From Desulfonatronovibrio magnus (GTDB lineage: Bacteria > Desulfobacterota > Desulfovibrionia > Desulfovibrionales > Desulfonatronovibrionaceae), in contig NZ_JYNP01000060.1 in NCBI RefSeq assembly GCF_000934755.1, forward strand, positions 1 through 32,683: 32,683 bases of DNA, given 5' to 3'. The position numbers were made by a program, and so were the translations under genes. Of this stretch, positions 1 through 10,020 are shown piece after piece. The notes under the pieces were generated by a model that made no database searches, was not told where the DNA came from, and saw only the letters and a list, made by a program, of their open reading frames with translations. Position 1 is the first letter of the stretch. Each line of letters opens with the position of its first letter.

Positions 1-21
1 AAAAGTTAACAGGGGGAAGAG

Positions 22-1215
22 ATGGGAAAGGCAAAATTTGAGCGGAAAAAACCGCATGTTAATATCGGCACTGTAGGCCACATCGATCATGGTAAAACCA
101 CCCTGACAGCAGCCATAACTAAGGTTTTGAGCATGAAGGGCGGAGGCAGTTTTGTAGCTTTTGATCAGATTGACAAGGCCCCTGAAGAAAAGGAACGAGG
201 CATCACCATAGCAACTGCTCACGTAGAGTACGAGTCCGACAATCGTCACTACGCTCATGTGGACTGCCCGGGTCACGCCGACTACATCAAAAACATGATT
301 ACAGGTGCAGCACAGATGGACGGTGCCATTCTGGTGGTAGCAGCCACAGATGGTCCTATGCCCCAGACAAGAGAGCACATCCTTCTTGCCCGTCAGGTAG
401 GTGTTCCCAGTCTTGTAGTTTTTCTGAACAAGGTAGACCTTGTTGATGATCCAGAACTTCTTGAACTGGTAGAACTTGAAGTGCGCGAACTTTTGACAAA
501 GTATGGATTTCCCGGAGACGATACACCTGTAATACACGGCAGCGCCCTGAAGGCTCTTGAGACAGAAGATTCCGGTTCAGAAGAAGCCAAGTGCATTCAT
601 GAGCTTGTAGAAGCCTGCGACACATTTATACCTGAGCCTGAGCGCGACATTGACAGGCCATTTTTGATGCCCATTGAAGATGTCTTTTCCATATCCGGTC
701 GCGGTACGGTAGTGACCGGCCGAGTGGAGCGTGGCATCATCAAGGTAGGCGAAGAGGTTGAGATTGTGGGCATGAAAGACACCACCAAGACAGTTTGCAC
801 AGGTGTTGAAATGTTCCGCAAGATTCTTGATCAGGGTCAGGCTGGTGATAATGTGGGAGTACTTCTTCGGGGCATCAAGCGAGATGATGTAGAACGCGGG
901 CAGGTTCTTGCAGCGCCCAAGTCCATAACCCCTCATCGTCGTTTCAAGGCCGAAGTATATGTACTGAGCAAGGAAGAAGGTGGACGTCATACGCCGTTTT
1001 TCGGTGGTTACCGTCCCCAGTTTTATTTCCGTACCACCGACGTAACCGGTGTAGTGACACTGCCTGAAGGTGTGGAAATGATAATGCCCGGAGACAATAC
1101 AACATTTGATGTTGAGATGATAGCGCCAATAGCCATGGAACCAGGACTGCGCTTTGCAATTCGTGAAGGCGGCAGAACAGTGGGCGCAGGCGTTGTGTCT
1201 GAAATTACGGAGTAA
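22..1215 (+). CDS. tuf: Translation elongation factor EF-Tu
   Basis: EF-Tu is a GTPase that delivers aminoacyl-tRNA to the ribosomal A site. The 397-residue length is normal for the family. The G1 loop GHIDHGKT is at residues 19-26, followed by the switch I motif RGITI, the G3 motif DCPGH, the G4 motif NKVD and the G5 motif SALK. Domains 2 and 3 follow, including [13 protein letters not shown] and the C-terminal [19 protein letters not shown]. The ATG is preceded by a GGGGGAAG ribosome binding site at about 11-18. It lies directly upstream of rpsJ, as is usual where the str operon abuts the S10 operon; rpsL, rpsG and fusA are expected just outside the window but are not seen. Isoleucine replaces the more common valine in the G1 loop, a conservative change. 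Confidence 0.99.
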   Translation: MGKAKFERKKPHVNIGTVGHIDHGKTTLTAAITKVLSMKGGGSFVAFDQIDKAPEEKERGITIATAHVEYESDNRHYAHVDCPGHADYIKNMITGAAQMDGAILVVAATDGPMPQTREHILLARQVGVPSLVVFLNKVDLVDDPELLELVELEVRELLTKYGFPGDDTPVIHGSALKALETEDSGSEEAKCIHELVEACDTFIPEPERDIDRPFLMPIEDVFSISGRGTVVTGRVERGIIKVGEEVEIVGMKDTTKTVCTGVEMFRKILDQGQAGDNVGVLLRGIKRDDVERGQVLAAPKSITPHRRFKAEVYVLSKEEGGRHTPFFGGYRPQFYFRTTDVTGVVTLPEGVEMIMPGDNTTFDVEMIAPIAMEPGLRFAIREGGRTVGAGVVSEITE

Positions 1216-1219
1216 TATA

Positions 1220-1537
1220 ATGGTTACCATGAACAGTGAAAGAATCAGAATTAAGCTGCGTGCATACGATTACCGTATTCTGGATAAAGCGGTAGCTGAG
1301 ATTGTTGATTCAGCCAAGAATACCGGTGCCGGAGTTGCAGGACCGATACCTTTACCCACCAGGGTTCACAAATACACAGTAAACAAGTCGGTACATGTAG
1401 ACAAAAAATCCAGAGAACAGTTTGAAATGAGGGTGCACAAAAGATTGCTGGACATTCTTGAGCCAACGCAACAGACAGTTGATTCATTAGGCAAACTTAA
1501 CCTTCCAGCTGGAGTTGATGTAGAAATCAAGCTATAG
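1220..1537 (+). CDS. rpsJ: 30S ribosomal protein S10
   Basis: S10 is a small-subunit head protein, also used as NusE in antitermination. The 105-residue product begins [13 protein letters not shown] and contains the family hallmarks [38 protein letters not shown] and the C-terminal [10 protein letters not shown]. The reading frame is open further upstream to 1154, but that would overlap tuf. The ATG at 1220, four bases after the tuf stop and preceded by GGAG, gives the standard family length; ATG at 1229 is a possible alternative. Co-transcribed with tuf and rplC. Confidence 0.98.
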   Translation: MVTMNSERIRIKLRAYDYRILDKAVAEIVDSAKNTGAGVAGPIPLPTRVHKYTVNKSVHVDKKSREQFEMRVHKRLLDILEPTQQTVDSLGKLNLPAGVDVEIKL

Positions 1538-1547
1538 GTAGGAAATC

Positions 1548-2189
1548 ATGAAACGAACATTAGGTATTATCGGAAAAAAGCTTGGAATGACCAGTTTGTT
1601 TGCCGACGACGGAACAATGATTCCAGTCACTGTCATCCAGGCAGGACCATGTCCTGTTGTCCAGAAAAAAATTAAGGACAAAGATGGATATAATGCTATA
1701 CAGGTTGGATTTGACGCAATACCCGGTCATAAATTGACAAAGCCCCAAAAGGGCCATCAGTCCATTCAGGATAAAGGCTATTTTCGTGTTCTGCGAGAAT
1801 TTGCTCTGGACAGTGTTGATGATTATGAACCCGGTCAAGAGCTGACTGCAGATATGTTTAAGGCAGGAGATCGAGTACGCCTCACAGCAACATCCAAAGG
1901 CAAGGGCTTTGCTGGTGCTATGAAGAGATGGAATTTTGCAGGACTGCCTGCTTCTCATGGACATGAAAAGGTACACAGATCGACTGGAGCAATAGGGCAA
2001 TGTGCTTATCCCGGTAAAGTATTCAAGGGAAAAAAAATGCCCGGACAAATGGGCAACGCCAGGGTAACACTGACAAACTCAGAAATAGTCGCTGTCAGAC
2101 CTGCAGATAATGTAATTATTGTAAAGGGACAGGTTCCAGGACCTACCAACGGAATAGTTGTCCTGCGCAGAAAAAATCAGGGTGAATAA
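1548..2189 (+). CDS. rplC: 50S ribosomal protein L3
   Basis: L3 binds near the 3' end of 23S rRNA and is an early assembly protein. The 213-residue product starts with [13 protein letters not shown] and carries the L3 core [21 protein letters not shown] followed closely by [16 protein letters not shown], and VKGQVPGP near the C terminus. A GGTAGGA-type ribosome binding site precedes the ATG, 10 bases after rpsJ. Length is typical for bacterial L3. Second gene of the S10 cluster. Confidence 0.98.
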   Translation: MKRTLGIIGKKLGMTSLFADDGTMIPVTVIQAGPCPVVQKKIKDKDGYNAIQVGFDAIPGHKLTKPQKGHQSIQDKGYFRVLREFALDSVDDYEPGQELTADMFKAGDRVRLTATSKGKGFAGAMKRWNFAGLPASHGHEKVHRSTGAIGQCAYPGKVFKGKKMPGQMGNARVTLTNSEIVAVRPADNVIIVKGQVPGPTNGIVVLRRKNQGE

Positions 2190-2191
2190 AA

Positions 2192-2812
2192 ATGATTAAT
2201 GCGAAAGTATACTCCAAAGATAACCAGGAAGTTGAAGATATTCAGCTGGTGGAAGAAGTTTTTTCTGTAGGAGTCAAGCCTGAGATACTACATCAGGCAG
2301 TTAGGGCACATCTGGCAGCAATTCGCTCCGGCACCGCACAGGTCAAGAACAGAGCAGCCATAACCGGCGGAGGACGTAAGCCCTGGAGACAAAAGGGTAC
2401 CGGCAGGGCAAGAGCTGGATCAGGAAGGTCTCCATTGTGGAGAGGAGGAGCAATCACTCATGGTCCTCAAGCAAGAGACTATTCTTTCAAACTCAATAAA
2501 AAAGTACGAAAGCTTGCTCTTAAAATGGCTCTGACTTCACGATTGGTTGAAGATAAACTCAAGATAGTTGATGATCTTGAAATGTCTGAAATCAAGACCA
2601 AAAATTTTGTTCAGATAAAAAATGACCTGAATCTAAAAAAACCCTTGATTGTTACAGGTAAAAGGTATAACAATCTCGAGCTTTCGGCAAGAAACGTTCA
2701 GGATGCTCAAGTCGTCACTCAAGACTCTATAAACGTCTATGATATTTTACGGCACAAAGAGCTGGTGCTGGACAAACAGGCGGTTAACGCTCTTCAGGAA
2801 AGGTTAAGTTAG
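2192..2812 (+). CDS. rplD: 50S ribosomal protein L4
   Basis: L4 lines the peptide exit tunnel, and in enterobacteria it also autoregulates the S10 operon; nothing here shows whether that regulation exists. The 206-residue product has the basic loop signature RKPWRQKGTGRARAGSGRSP, then GGAITHGPQARDY, both diagnostic. The ATG follows the rplC stop by two bases, so translation is probably coupled. No unusual feature seen. Confidence 0.98.
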   Translation: MINAKVYSKDNQEVEDIQLVEEVFSVGVKPEILHQAVRAHLAAIRSGTAQVKNRAAITGGGRKPWRQKGTGRARAGSGRSPLWRGGAITHGPQARDYSFKLNKKVRKLALKMALTSRLVEDKLKIVDDLEMSEIKTKNFVQIKNDLNLKKPLIVTGKRYNNLELSARNVQDAQVVTQDSINVYDILRHKELVLDKQAVNALQERLS

Positions 2813-3103
2813 ATGAACAAGACTCAAGTACTTATTAAACCACAAGTGTCTGAAAAAGCACAGACTATAAAAGATTTCTATAACAAGGTCGCTTTTATAG
2901 TACATCCTGATGCCAATAAGTATCAGGTCAAGGAAGCTGTGGAGTCTATGTTTAATGTTAAGGTTGATAGCGTACATATAGTCCGAAGACGACCTGTTAC
3001 CCGAAAGAGATTTGGAAGAGTAACAGGGCAGGAGTCAGGTTTTAAGAAGGCTTACGTATCTCTTGCCTCCGGTGAAAAAATTGAATTTTTTGAAGGGGTA
3101 TAA
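2813..3103 (+). CDS. rplW: 50S ribosomal protein L23
   Basis: L23 sits at the tunnel exit and is the docking site for trigger factor and SRP. The 96-residue product shows the conserved [12 protein letters not shown] start, the [15 protein letters not shown] core and an R-rich loop [12 protein letters not shown]. The start codon is immediately adjacent to the rplD stop (0-base gap), which indicates translational coupling. Length is standard. Confidence 0.97.
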   Translation: MNKTQVLIKPQVSEKAQTIKDFYNKVAFIVHPDANKYQVKEAVESMFNVKVDSVHIVRRRPVTRKRFGRVTGQESGFKKAYVSLASGEKIEFFEGV

Positions 3104-3105
3104 TC

Positions 3106-3933
3106 ATGGCTATCATAAAATTAAAACCTACATCACCGGGTAGAAGATTTCAAACTGTATCTGACTTTAATGAGATCACTACCAGAGAACCGGAAAGGTC
3201 ACTTACCAGGGGAATGTCCAAAAAAAGTGGCAGAAATTCCTACGGAAGAATTACGTCACGCAGGCGTGGTGGTGGCAGTAAACGTCGATACAGAATAATT
3301 GATTTCAAAAGAAACAAGCCGGGAGTACCAGCCAAAGTTGTTTCTATAGAGTATGACCCCAATAGAAGTGCGCGCATAGCATTACTCTCATATGCTGATG
3401 GCGAAAAGAGATATATTCTCTGTCCAGTGGGTTTAAAGGTTGGCTCGGTAGTTCAGTCAGGCGAAAAAGTTGATATCCAGCCTGGTAATGCATTGCCTCT
3501 TAAGAGCATTCCTATAGGCACAGTCATTCATAATATTGAATTGACTCCTGGAAGGGGAGGTCAAATGGCAAGATCAGCAGGAACCTATGCTCAGCTTGTT
3601 GCCAAGGAAGGAAAGTATGCTCTGGTAAAGTTGCCGTCCGGTGAAGTGAGAAACGTATTGTCCGCAAATGTAGCTTCAATAGGTCAGGTTGGTAATGTTG
3701 AGCATGAGAATATTTCACTCGGTAAAGCAGGACGCAACAGATGGCTTGGCAGGAGACCAAAGGTCAGAGGCGTGGCCATGAATCCAATAGATCATCCTCT
3801 TGGTGGCGGTGAAGGAAAAAGCTCAGGAGGCAGACATCCCTGCTCACCATGGGGAATGCCTGCCAAAGGTTATAAAACCAGAAGCAGGACTAAAGCATCC
3901 AACCGTTTGATTATCAAGAAGAGAACAAAATAA
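3106..3933 (+). CDS. rplB: 50S ribosomal protein L2
   Basis: L2 is needed for subunit joining and peptidyl-transferase centre assembly. The 275-residue product has [15 protein letters not shown] at the N terminus, the [22 protein letters not shown]-binding stretch, and the universally conserved C-terminal [18 protein letters not shown] with the key histidine, followed by [12 protein letters not shown]. The ATG follows rplW by two bases, with GAAGGGG within the end of rplW as its ribosome binding site. Confidence 0.99.
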   Translation: MAIIKLKPTSPGRRFQTVSDFNEITTREPERSLTRGMSKKSGRNSYGRITSRRRGGGSKRRYRIIDFKRNKPGVPAKVVSIEYDPNRSARIALLSYADGEKRYILCPVGLKVGSVVQSGEKVDIQPGNALPLKSIPIGTVIHNIELTPGRGGQMARSAGTYAQLVAKEGKYALVKLPSGEVRNVLSANVASIGQVGNVEHENISLGKAGRNRWLGRRPKVRGVAMNPIDHPLGGGEGKSSGGRHPCSPWGMPAKGYKTRSRTKASNRLIIKKRTK

Positions 3934-3945
3934 ACAGGAGATACC

Positions 3946-4230
3946 ATGCCTAGATCAGTAAAAAAAGGTCCATTTGTAGACGATCATCTTCTGAAAAAAG
4001 TCCAGGTTGCCAATGATCAGAGAAGTAGAAAAGTTATAAAAACCTGGTCCAGACGTTCAACAATTATTCCAGAGATGGTTGGACTGACTTTTGCTGTGCA
4101 CAACGGAAGAAAATTTATACCAGTTTTTGCCACTGAAAATATGGTTGGTCATAAACTTGGAGAGTTTGCTCCCACAAGAACTTTTTATACTCACGCCGGA
4201 GACCGTAAAAGTCAGGCTAAACGCAAATAA
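3946..4230 (+). CDS. rpsS: 30S ribosomal protein S19
   Basis: S19 is a head protein contacting S13 and tRNA. The 94-residue product begins [16 protein letters not shown] and contains [16 protein letters not shown] and the signature [27 protein letters not shown] in a single run (written here as its key parts). An AGGAG ribosome binding site precedes the ATG. Standard length and position between L2 and L22. Confidence 0.98.
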   Translation: MPRSVKKGPFVDDHLLKKVQVANDQRSRKVIKTWSRRSTIIPEMVGLTFAVHNGRKFIPVFATENMVGHKLGEFAPTRTFYTHAGDRKSQAKRK

Positions 4231-4247
4231 CTAACCCGAGAAATCTT

Positions 4248-4580
4248 ATGGAAACTAAAGCTATAGCGAGACACATTAGAATATCGCCCCGAAAAGCCCG
4301 ACTGGTTGCTGCCAATATTCAGGGTGAACACATAGAAAATGCACTCAATATTCTCAAATTTACTCCCAAGAAGGCTGCTGGAATTATAAGTAAGGTGTTA
4401 CATTCAGCTCTTGCCAACGCAGAACAGAATTACAGCTTGGATATAGACAACTTGTACGTCAAGCAGGTCCGGATTGATGAAGGCCCTACATGGAAAAGAA
4501 TTAAGCCCAGAGCTATGGGCAGGGCCAACAGAATTCTTAAAAGAACCAGTCATATTACAGTAATAGTTGATGAGCTATAG
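4248..4580 (+). CDS. rplV: 50S ribosomal protein L22
   Basis: L22 contributes the beta-hairpin constriction of the exit tunnel. The 110-residue product begins with [17 protein letters not shown] and ends with the hallmark [19 protein letters not shown] and [10 protein letters not shown]. It follows rpsS by 17 bases with a weak GAGAAATC upstream; no stronger start is present. Length is normal. Confidence 0.98.
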   Translation: METKAIARHIRISPRKARLVAANIQGEHIENALNILKFTPKKAAGIISKVLHSALANAEQNYSLDIDNLYVKQVRIDEGPTWKRIKPRAMGRANRILKRTSHITVIVDEL

Positions 4581-4592
4581 GAGGTAAGCGTC

Positions 4593-5228
4593 TTGGGTCA
4601 GAAGGTACATCCATATGGATTTCGCGTAGGTTACAATAAGAACTGGCTTTCCAGATGGTTCAGCAGTTCCAATTATGCCACATACGTATACGAAGATAAA
4701 AAGATTCGCGATTATGTAAAGTCCAGGCTTTATCATGCAGGTATTTCCAGAGTTGAAATTGAGAGAGCTGCAGGCAACATTACTTTGAAAATTCTCACAT
4801 CAAGGCCGGGTATAGTAATCGGGCGTAAAGGTGTTGAGATTGAAAAACTCAAAAGTGATCTCAAAAATAAATTTGGCAGCGATTTTACTCTCGAAGTAAA
4901 TGAGGTTCGTCGCCCTGAAACTGACGCACAACTGGTTGCTGAAAACATTGCACTACAACTGGAACGAAGAGTAGCATTCAGAAGAGCAATGAAGAGATCC
5001 ATCAGTCTTTCCATAAAGTTTGGAGCACAAGGAATAAAAATATCCTGTGCTGGAAGACTTGGTGGTGCTGAGATAGCCAGAACTGAGTGGCAACGTGAAG
5101 GCAGGGTGCCCTTGCATACGCTGCGGGCTGATATTGATTATGGCTACGCCACTGCCAAGACCACTTATGGTATTATCGGAGTTAAAGTCTGGATCTATAA
5201 AGGCGATATACTCAACGAGGTGAAATAA
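4593..5228 (+). CDS. rpsC: 30S ribosomal protein S3 (TTG start)
   Basis: S3 forms part of the mRNA entry channel. The 211-residue product starts [18 protein letters not shown], has the KH-domain [14 protein letters not shown] segment and the C-terminal [20 protein letters not shown]. The initiation codon is TTG at 4593, chosen because it gives the invariant MGQK start and lies 8 bases after a strong GGAGGT ribosome binding site. No in-frame ATG precedes the conserved N terminus. Confidence 0.98.
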   Translation: MGQKVHPYGFRVGYNKNWLSRWFSSSNYATYVYEDKKIRDYVKSRLYHAGISRVEIERAAGNITLKILTSRPGIVIGRKGVEIEKLKSDLKNKFGSDFTLEVNEVRRPETDAQLVAENIALQLERRVAFRRAMKRSISLSIKFGAQGIKISCAGRLGGAEIARTEWQREGRVPLHTLRADIDYGYATAKTTYGIIGVKVWIYKGDILNEVK

Positions 5229-5230
5229 AA

Positions 5231-5641
5231 ATGCTTAGCCCAAAAAAAGTAAAATTCAGAAAGCAGCACAAAGGCCGAATAAAAGGCAAAGCTCAAAAAG
5301 GTTCAGAGATCAGCTTTGGTGATATCGGCCTGAAAGCAGTAGAACCGGGTAAGATTACTAATCAACAGATAGAATCTGCTCGTATAGCAATGATGAGGCA
5401 CATAAAACGAGGTGGTAAAGTATATATCAGAATTTTTCCGGATAAACCCATTACTGCCAAGCCTGCTGAGACTAGACAAGGTAAAGGAAAGGGCTCACCA
5501 GTCGGCTGGTGTGCTCCGGTCAAACCTGGCAGGATGCTCTATGAAATACGTGGAGTCAGCATTGAACTAGCCAAAGAGGCATTAAAAAGAGCTTCATATA
5601 AATTACCTGTCAAAACAGTGATTGTTGAGAAGGAGTGGTAA
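5231..5641 (+). CDS. rplP: 50S ribosomal protein L16
   Basis: L16 helps position A-site tRNA on the large subunit. The 136-residue product begins [16 protein letters not shown] and has [20 protein letters not shown] and the [16 protein letters not shown] segment, then a conserved helical C terminus. The ATG follows rpsC by two bases. The family usually has W-V-A-x-V-K-P-G; here a cysteine follows the tryptophan, a minor variation. Length is standard. Confidence 0.98.
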   Translation: MLSPKKVKFRKQHKGRIKGKAQKGSEISFGDIGLKAVEPGKITNQQIESARIAMMRHIKRGGKVYIRIFPDKPITAKPAETRQGKGKGSPVGWCAPVKPGRMLYEIRGVSIELAKEALKRASYKLPVKTVIVEKEW

Positions 5642-5642
5642 T

Positions 5643-5849
5643 ATGAAGCCCCAGGATATCAGAGAACTATCAGCATCAGAACGGCAGGAAAAACTGCACG
5701 ACTTTAACCGTGAGCTTTTTAACCTCAGGTTTCAACATGCAACAGCCCAGCTTGAAAATACACAGAGGCTGTCTCAGGTTCGTAAGACTATAGCACGAAT
5801 CCAAACGATTATCAGAGAAAAGAATGAAGGTACAGGCCATGGAAACTAG
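5643..5849 (+). CDS. rpmC: 50S ribosomal protein L29
   Basis: L29 is a small helical-hairpin protein at the tunnel exit. The product begins [18 protein letters not shown] and carries the signature [20 protein letters not shown]. The frame is open to 5622, but that start lies inside rplP; ATG 5643, one base after the rplP stop, matches the family. At 68 residues it is slightly long, because a short [10 protein letters not shown] tail overlaps the start of rpsQ by 11 bases. Confidence 0.97.
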   Translation: MKPQDIRELSASERQEKLHDFNRELFNLRFQHATAQLENTQRLSQVRKTIARIQTIIREKNEGTGHGN

Positions 5850-6108
5850 CTCTAAACAACTTGGTAATAAAAGAAAACTTGTTGGTTTTGTGGTGAGCGA
5901 TAAGTGTGAAAAAACAATTGTAGTAACTGTTGAGACGCTTATCAAACACCCTCACCTGAAAAAATATATCAAACGCAAGAAAAAATTTATGGCCCATGAT
6001 CCAGAGAACCAATGCTCTATAGGTGATAAAGTTCAGATAATTGAACACCGTCCAATTAGCGCCAGAAAAAAATGGCACCTTAACAAAGTAATTGAAAAGG
6101 CAGTCTAA
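5839..6108 (+). CDS. rpsQ: 30S ribosomal protein S17
   Basis: S17 is an OB-fold primary binder of 16S rRNA. The 89-residue product has [19 protein letters not shown], the [19 protein letters not shown] basic loop and the [18 protein letters not shown] signature. ATG 5839 is chosen because an AAGG ribosome binding site lies 8 bases upstream and the length fits; ATG 5824 would add five residues. It overlaps the last 11 bases of rpmC, indicating coupled translation. Confidence 0.97.
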   Translation: METSSKQLGNKRKLVGFVVSDKCEKTIVVTVETLIKHPHLKKYIKRKKKFMAHDPENQCSIGDKVQIIEHRPISARKKWHLNKVIEKAV

Positions 6109-6119
6109 GGGTAAAATAA

Positions 6120-6488
6120 ATGATTCAGGTACAAACAATATTAGATGTCGCCGACAATTCCGGGGCTAAGAAAGTTGGGTGTGTCAAGGTACTTGGCGGA
6201 AGTAAACGTCGATATGCGTCTATTGGAGATATAATTGTTATATCTGTCAAGGATGCCATGCCACACGCCAAAGTTAAAAAGGGTGAAGTTTATAAAGCTG
6301 TCATAGTCAGAACCAAAAAAGAAATTGGAAGACCCGATGGATCGCACATACGCTTTGACAATAACTCAGCTGTACTTTTAAACAAAAGTATGGAGCCCAT
6401 CGGAACAAGAATATTTGGCCCTGTTGCGAGAGAGTTACGAGCCAAAAACTTCATGAAGATTGTTTCACTTGCTCCTGAGGTGCTCTAA
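6120..6488 (+). CDS. rplN: 50S ribosomal protein L14
   Basis: L14 forms intersubunit bridge contacts and is the site bound by the silencing factor RsfS. The 122-residue product is the standard length and carries [35 protein letters not shown] and [17 protein letters not shown]. An AAGGG ribosome binding site precedes the ATG. Head of the spc-type gene block, but without any visible gap or promoter before it. Confidence 0.98.
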   Translation: MIQVQTILDVADNSGAKKVGCVKVLGGSKRRYASIGDIIVISVKDAMPHAKVKKGEVYKAVIVRTKKEIGRPDGSHIRFDNNSAVLLNKSMEPIGTRIFGPVARELRAKNFMKIVSLAPEVL

Positions 6489-6498
6489 GGAGATAGTT

Positions 6499-6810
6499 AT
6501 GAAAATACGAAATAATGATAAAGTAATGATTATTTCCGGCAAGGATAAAACCAAGGTCGGAAAAGTCTTGAAAATATTGAAATCCAAAAACAAGGTACTT
6601 GTTGAAGGGCTGAATAAAGTAAAAAAGCACGTTAAGCCCAATCCATACAAAAATGAGCAGGGCGGAATTAAGGACAATGAAAGTCCCATAGATATTTCTA
6701 ATGTAAAAGTAGTATGTGATGCCTGTACTCTGCCTACCAAAATAGGATACAGATATACAGAAGACGGTAAAAAAATGCGTTATTGCAAAAAGTGCGACGA
6801 AAACTTCTAA
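6499..6810 (+). CDS. rplX: 50S ribosomal protein L24 with C-terminal four-cysteine zinc motif
   Basis: L24 is an assembly initiator with an N-terminal KOW domain. The 103-residue product starts [17 protein letters not shown] and includes [18 protein letters not shown]. The C-terminal part has C73-x2-C76 and C96-x2-C99, a zinc-ribbon arrangement seen in many bacterial L24 proteins. The frame is open to 6460 inside rplN; ATG 6499, preceded by TAAGGAGA, gives the conserved start. Confidence 0.97.
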   Translation: MKIRNNDKVMIISGKDKTKVGKVLKILKSKNKVLVEGLNKVKKHVKPNPYKNEQGGIKDNESPIDISNVKVVCDACTLPTKIGYRYTEDGKKMRYCKKCDENF

Positions 6811-6823
6811 TGAGGTTGACAAA

Positions 6824-7363
6824 ATGATCAGGTTGGAAAAATTATTCCGTGAAGATATATCTCCCAAGCTTCATAAAGAGTTTAGCTACAAATCAACGAT
6901 GCAGATACCTGTAGTAAAAAAGGTTCATTTGAATATGGGACTTGGAGAAGGTAGCCAGAATAACAAGCTTATCCAGGATGCCATGAATGAACTTACTCTT
7001 ATTGCAGGTCAGAAGGCTGTAATTACAAGGGCAAAAAAGTCAATAGCAGCGTTTAAACTGCGAGAAGGAATGCCGGTAGGGTGTACAGTTACCTTGAGAA
7101 GGAGCAGAATGTGGTCTTTTCTCGATAAGTTGCTGAACGTTGCCTTGCCGCGTGTACGAGATTTTCGCGGGGTACCTGATCGCGGCTTTGATGGAAGGGG
7201 TAACTTTACTATGGGAATTAAAGAACATACCATATTTCCTGAAATCAATCTTGATAAAATAGAACGTGCTAAAGGTATGAATATAACCATGGTAACATCC
7301 GCTCAAACCGATAAGGAAGGCAAAACCCTGCTGACCATGCTGGGCATGCCCTTTAAAAAGTAA
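6824..7363 (+). CDS. rplE: 50S ribosomal protein L5
   Basis: L5 binds 5S rRNA and contacts P-site tRNA. The 179-residue product has the conserved [32 protein letters not shown] (key part [11 protein letters not shown]), and [30 protein letters not shown] segment lies upstream of the ATG. Length is the family norm. Downstream rpsN starts 11 bases after the stop. Confidence 0.98.
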   Translation: MIRLEKLFREDISPKLHKEFSYKSTMQIPVVKKVHLNMGLGEGSQNNKLIQDAMNELTLIAGQKAVITRAKKSIAAFKLREGMPVGCTVTLRRSRMWSFLDKLLNVALPRVRDFRGVPDRGFDGRGNFTMGIKEHTIFPEINLDKIERAKGMNITMVTSAQTDKEGKTLLTMLGMPFKK

Positions 7364-7374
7364 GGAGAATCGTT

Positions 7375-7560
7375 TTGACCAGAACATCATTAATGGTAAA
7401 ATCAAAGCGCAAACAAAAGTTTTCATCCCGCAGGTACAATAGATGTCCCATATGCGGTCGTCCTCGCGCTTACATGCGTAAGTTCGGAATATGTAGAATC
7501 TGTTTTCGTAATATGTCCCTGGCTGGTGAACTTCCAGGCGTCCGAAAATCCAGTTGGTAG
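7375..7560 (+). CDS. rpsN: 30S ribosomal protein S14 type Z (zinc-binding, TTG start)
   Basis: S14 is a late-assembling head protein. The 61-residue product is the short, zinc-binding (C+) type, with C24-x2-C27 and C40-x2-C43, and the conserved [19 protein letters not shown] and ending GVRKSSW. The start is TTG at 7375, supported by an AAGGAGA ribosome binding site and by the N-terminal [16 protein letters not shown], which aligns with the family. Confidence 0.97.
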   Translation: MTRTSLMVKSKRKQKFSSRRYNRCPICGRPRAYMRKFGICRICFRNMSLAGELPGVRKSSW

Positions 7561-7577
7561 TCAGAGAGGAAAAAACA

Positions 7578-7961
7578 ATGCCAGTAGTAGATCCCATAGC
7601 GGATATGTTAACCAGAATACGCAACAGCCATATGGCGTTACATAAAAAAGTCCATATACCTGTCAGCAAGATCAAGTCATCTATTGTAGAGATACTTGCC
7701 AGTGAAGGCTTTATTACCAATTACGCTGTGCAGGACAAAGAGATAGTAATTGACTTAAAATATGTTGATACAAAACCTGTAGTAAGAGGCATAAAAAAAA
7801 TCAGCAAGCCAGGGCGCAGAGTGTATGTACCAGCGTCTGAAATTCCAGCAGTTCGTAATGGTCTGGGAATCTGTATAGTATCAACATCAAAGGGAATTCT
7901 TGAAGGCAGCGAAGCCCGTAAACAAAATGTGGGCGGTGAGCTCATCTGTGAAATATGGTAG
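7578..7961 (+). CDS. rpsH: 30S ribosomal protein S8
   Basis: S8 is a central-domain 16S rRNA binder and, in E. coli, the translational repressor of the spc operon. The 127-residue product has DPIADMLTRIRNSHMALHKKV, the PGRRVYVPASEIP segment and the ending GGELICEIW. The frame is open from 7554, but ATG 7578 follows an AGAGAGGA ribosome binding site and gives the conserved N terminus. No S8-binding mRNA site was recognised. Confidence 0.98.
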   Translation: MPVVDPIADMLTRIRNSHMALHKKVHIPVSKIKSSIVEILASEGFITNYAVQDKEIVIDLKYVDTKPVVRGIKKISKPGRRVYVPASEIPAVRNGLGICIVSTSKGILEGSEARKQNVGGELICEIW

Positions 7962-7968
7962 GTAAGAT

Positions 7969-8505
7969 ATGTCACGCATAGGAAAAGAACCAATTAAAGT
8001 ACCTCAGGGTGTAGAAATCAAGATTGCTAAAGATGCAATTAAGGTAAAAGGACCCAAAGGAGAATTGACGGTAGCAGTTCATCCAAAAATTGAGGTCAAT
8101 TATGAAAATGATACTATCCAGCTTGAAAGAGTTGATAACAGTAGAATTGCCAGAGAACAGTACGGTCTGCGCAGAACTCTTCTGAATAATGCAGTTATCG
8201 GTGTTCACAAGGGATTTGAAAAAACTCTGGAGGTGCTTGGTGTCGGCTATAAGGTTGATCTGCAGGGCAAAACTATTGTGCTCAATGTCGGCTATTCTCA
8301 TCCGGTCAAGATTGATCTTCCCAAGGGAATTGATGCCAAAATAGAAAAGAGCAAGATAACACTCAGCGGGATTGACAAACAGGGAGTCGGCGAACTTGCT
8401 GCTGTTATCAGACGAGTACGGCCACCAGAACCTTATAAAGGCAAAGGCATCAAATATGAAAACGAACAGATCAGACGCAAAGCCGGCAAATCCGGTGGCA
8501 AATAG
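7969..8505 (+). CDS. rplF: 50S ribosomal protein L6
   Basis: L6 lies near the GTPase-associated centre. The 178-residue product begins MSRIGKEPIKVPQGVEI, has VKGPKGELTV in the first repeat domain and the signature PPEPYKGKGIKYENEQIRRK near the C terminus. A GGTAAG ribosome binding site overlaps the end of rpsH. Length is standard. Confidence 0.98.
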   Translation: MSRIGKEPIKVPQGVEIKIAKDAIKVKGPKGELTVAVHPKIEVNYENDTIQLERVDNSRIAREQYGLRRTLLNNAVIGVHKGFEKTLEVLGVGYKVDLQGKTIVLNVGYSHPVKIDLPKGIDAKIEKSKITLSGIDKQGVGELAAVIRRVRPPEPYKGKGIKYENEQIRRKAGKSGGK

Positions 8506-8516
8506 CGGGTGAATAA

Positions 8517-8867
8517 ATGAATATTTCAAAGAAACAATCCAGAGCCAAGAGAAAAATCCGCATCAGAAAAAAAATCAGCGGAACACAGGCAAGACCGAGA
8601 TTGGTGGTATTCAGGTCCAATAAACATATATATGCGCAGCTGATTGATGATGAAAAAGCCCATACCATCGCCTCATCTTCTTCAATGGAACTTGAAGGAG
8701 ATAACCGATTGACCATTGAGACTGCCAAAAATGTCGGCAAAACAATTGCTGAAAAGGCCAGAGGCCAAAACGTAGAGACAGTAGTCTTTGACCGAAACGG
8801 TTATTATTATCACGGACGTGTAAAAGCATTGGCAGATGGTGCCAGAGAAATGGGTTTAAAATTCTAA
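8517..8867 (+). CDS. rplR: 50S ribosomal protein L18
   Basis: L18 binds 5S rRNA together with L5. The 116-residue product has an R/K-rich start, the conserved [20 protein letters not shown], and the C-terminal [21 protein letters not shown]. The ATG is preceded by GGGTGA and follows rplF by 11 bases. Length is standard for bacteria. Confidence 0.98.
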   Translation: MNISKKQSRAKRKIRIRKKISGTQARPRLVVFRSNKHIYAQLIDDEKAHTIASSSSMELEGDNRLTIETAKNVGKTIAEKARGQNVETVVFDRNGYYYHGRVKALADGAREMGLKF

Positions 8868-8877
8868 GAGGTATTAA

Positions 8878-9372
8878 ATGCAGCAGAATGACTTGGAGCT
8901 TGTAGAAAAAATTGTTCATCTGAACCGGGTTGCAAAAGTTGTAAAAGGTGGAAGAAGGTTCCGCTTTAGTGCTCTGGTTGTTGTTGGAGATGGTAAGGGC
9001 TCACTTGGTTATGGGCTTGGAAAGGCCAACCAGGTACCTGATGCCATCAGAAAAGCTACAGATAAAGCAAAGAAAAATATGGTTACCGTTGCAGTTGCAG
9101 GTTCAACACTTCCATTTCAGGTTACAGGAGCTTATGGTGCTGCCAGAGTGCTTTTAAAACCCGCTGGGGCTGGTACAGGCATAATAGCCGGGGGACCTGT
9201 AAGGGCAGCCATGGAAGCCATTGGTGTTAAAAATGTGCTAACAAAAGCAATCGGCACCAATAATCCACATAATGTCATCAAGGCTACAATTCAGGGCCTG
9301 AAAAATATGACCAATCCTGAAACAGTTTCCCGACTGCGTGGTAAGACTGTTGAATATGCTGAAGTAAAATAA
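8878..9372 (+). CDS. rpsE: 30S ribosomal protein S5
   Basis: S5 affects decoding accuracy and lies at the mRNA entry site. The 164-residue product has [38 protein letters not shown] and the C-terminal domain [25 protein letters not shown] precedes the ATG. Normal length and position. Confidence 0.98.
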   Translation: MQQNDLELVEKIVHLNRVAKVVKGGRRFRFSALVVVGDGKGSLGYGLGKANQVPDAIRKATDKAKKNMVTVAVAGSTLPFQVTGAYGAARVLLKPAGAGTGIIAGGPVRAAMEAIGVKNVLTKAIGTNNPHNVIKATIQGLKNMTNPETVSRLRGKTVEYAEVK

Positions 9373-9402
9373 CCCGAATTTTATCCGGCAGGAGAGAACT
9401 CA

Positions 9403-9570
9403 ATGAAAGTCAAACTTATTAAAAGCTACATCGGCCTTAAGCCGGATCAGAAAAAAACATTACGTGCACTTGGCCTTAGGAAATTGCATCAGACCATTGA
9501 GGCTCCTGACAATAAATGCATAGAAGGCATGGTCCGAAAAGTCAGTAAATTTGTCGAGGTGATAAAATAA
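9403..9570 (+). CDS. rpmD: 50S ribosomal protein L30
   Basis: A short reading frame of 55 residues starting MKVKLIKSYIGLKPDQKK, with the L30 core LRALGLRKLHQTIEAPDN and the ending VRKVSKFVEVIK. A GGAGAG ribosome binding site lies 9 bases upstream of the ATG. Its TAA stop overlaps the ATG of rplO in the sequence TAATG, implying translational coupling. L30 is a small large-subunit protein; the rpsE-rpmD-rplO order is the classical one. Confidence 0.96.
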   Translation: MKVKLIKSYIGLKPDQKKTLRALGLRKLHQTIEAPDNKCIEGMVRKVSKFVEVIK

Positions 9571-10016
9571 TGAACATACATGATTTACAACCTTTTGCCG
9601 AGGAGACTCGTGAGCGCAAAAGGCTTGGTAGAGGACCAGGAAGTGGTCTCGGGAAAACATCAGGAAAGGGACACAAAGGCCAAAGATCGCGAGCAGGTGC
9701 AAGCATACCTGCAGGCTTTGAAGGCGGACAAATGCCTTTACAGAGAAGACTCCCTAAAAGAGGTTTTAAAAATCCTTTTCAGGTCAAATATACTCCGGTC
9801 AATCTAAAGCAGATTGTGCAACAGTTTTCTGATAGTCAGGAAGTAACCATAGAAGATTTTTATACTTCAGGATTATGTCCTAAGAACTATCCAGTCAAAG
9901 TGCTTGCAGACGGTGATTTGAACAATGCAATTACAGTTACTGCACATAAATTCAGTAAATCCGCTTTGGATAAGATTATTAAAGCCGGCGGAAAAGCAAT
10001 TTCTTTAGAAGGTTAG
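9570..10016 (+). CDS. rplO: 50S ribosomal protein L15
   Basis: L15 is a late-assembly large-subunit protein. The 148-residue product starts MNIHDLQPFAEETRERKRLG, followed by the glycine-rich GRGPGSGLGKTSGKGHKGQ and GFEGGQMPLQRRLPKRGF, all diagnostic, and an AxGGK-type C-terminal domain. The start overlaps the rpmD stop by one base. Length is standard. Confidence 0.98.
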   Translation: MNIHDLQPFAEETRERKRLGRGPGSGLGKTSGKGHKGQRSRAGASIPAGFEGGQMPLQRRLPKRGFKNPFQVKYTPVNLKQIVQQFSDSQEVTIEDFYTSGLCPKNYPVKVLADGDLNNAITVTAHKFSKSALDKIIKAGGKAISLEG

Positions 10017-10020
10017 GTAA

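Noticed and set aside
577-1230. 217-codon frame on the minus strand opposite tuf
   Set aside because: Shadow of a highly conserved gene; no family resemblance and no start signals.
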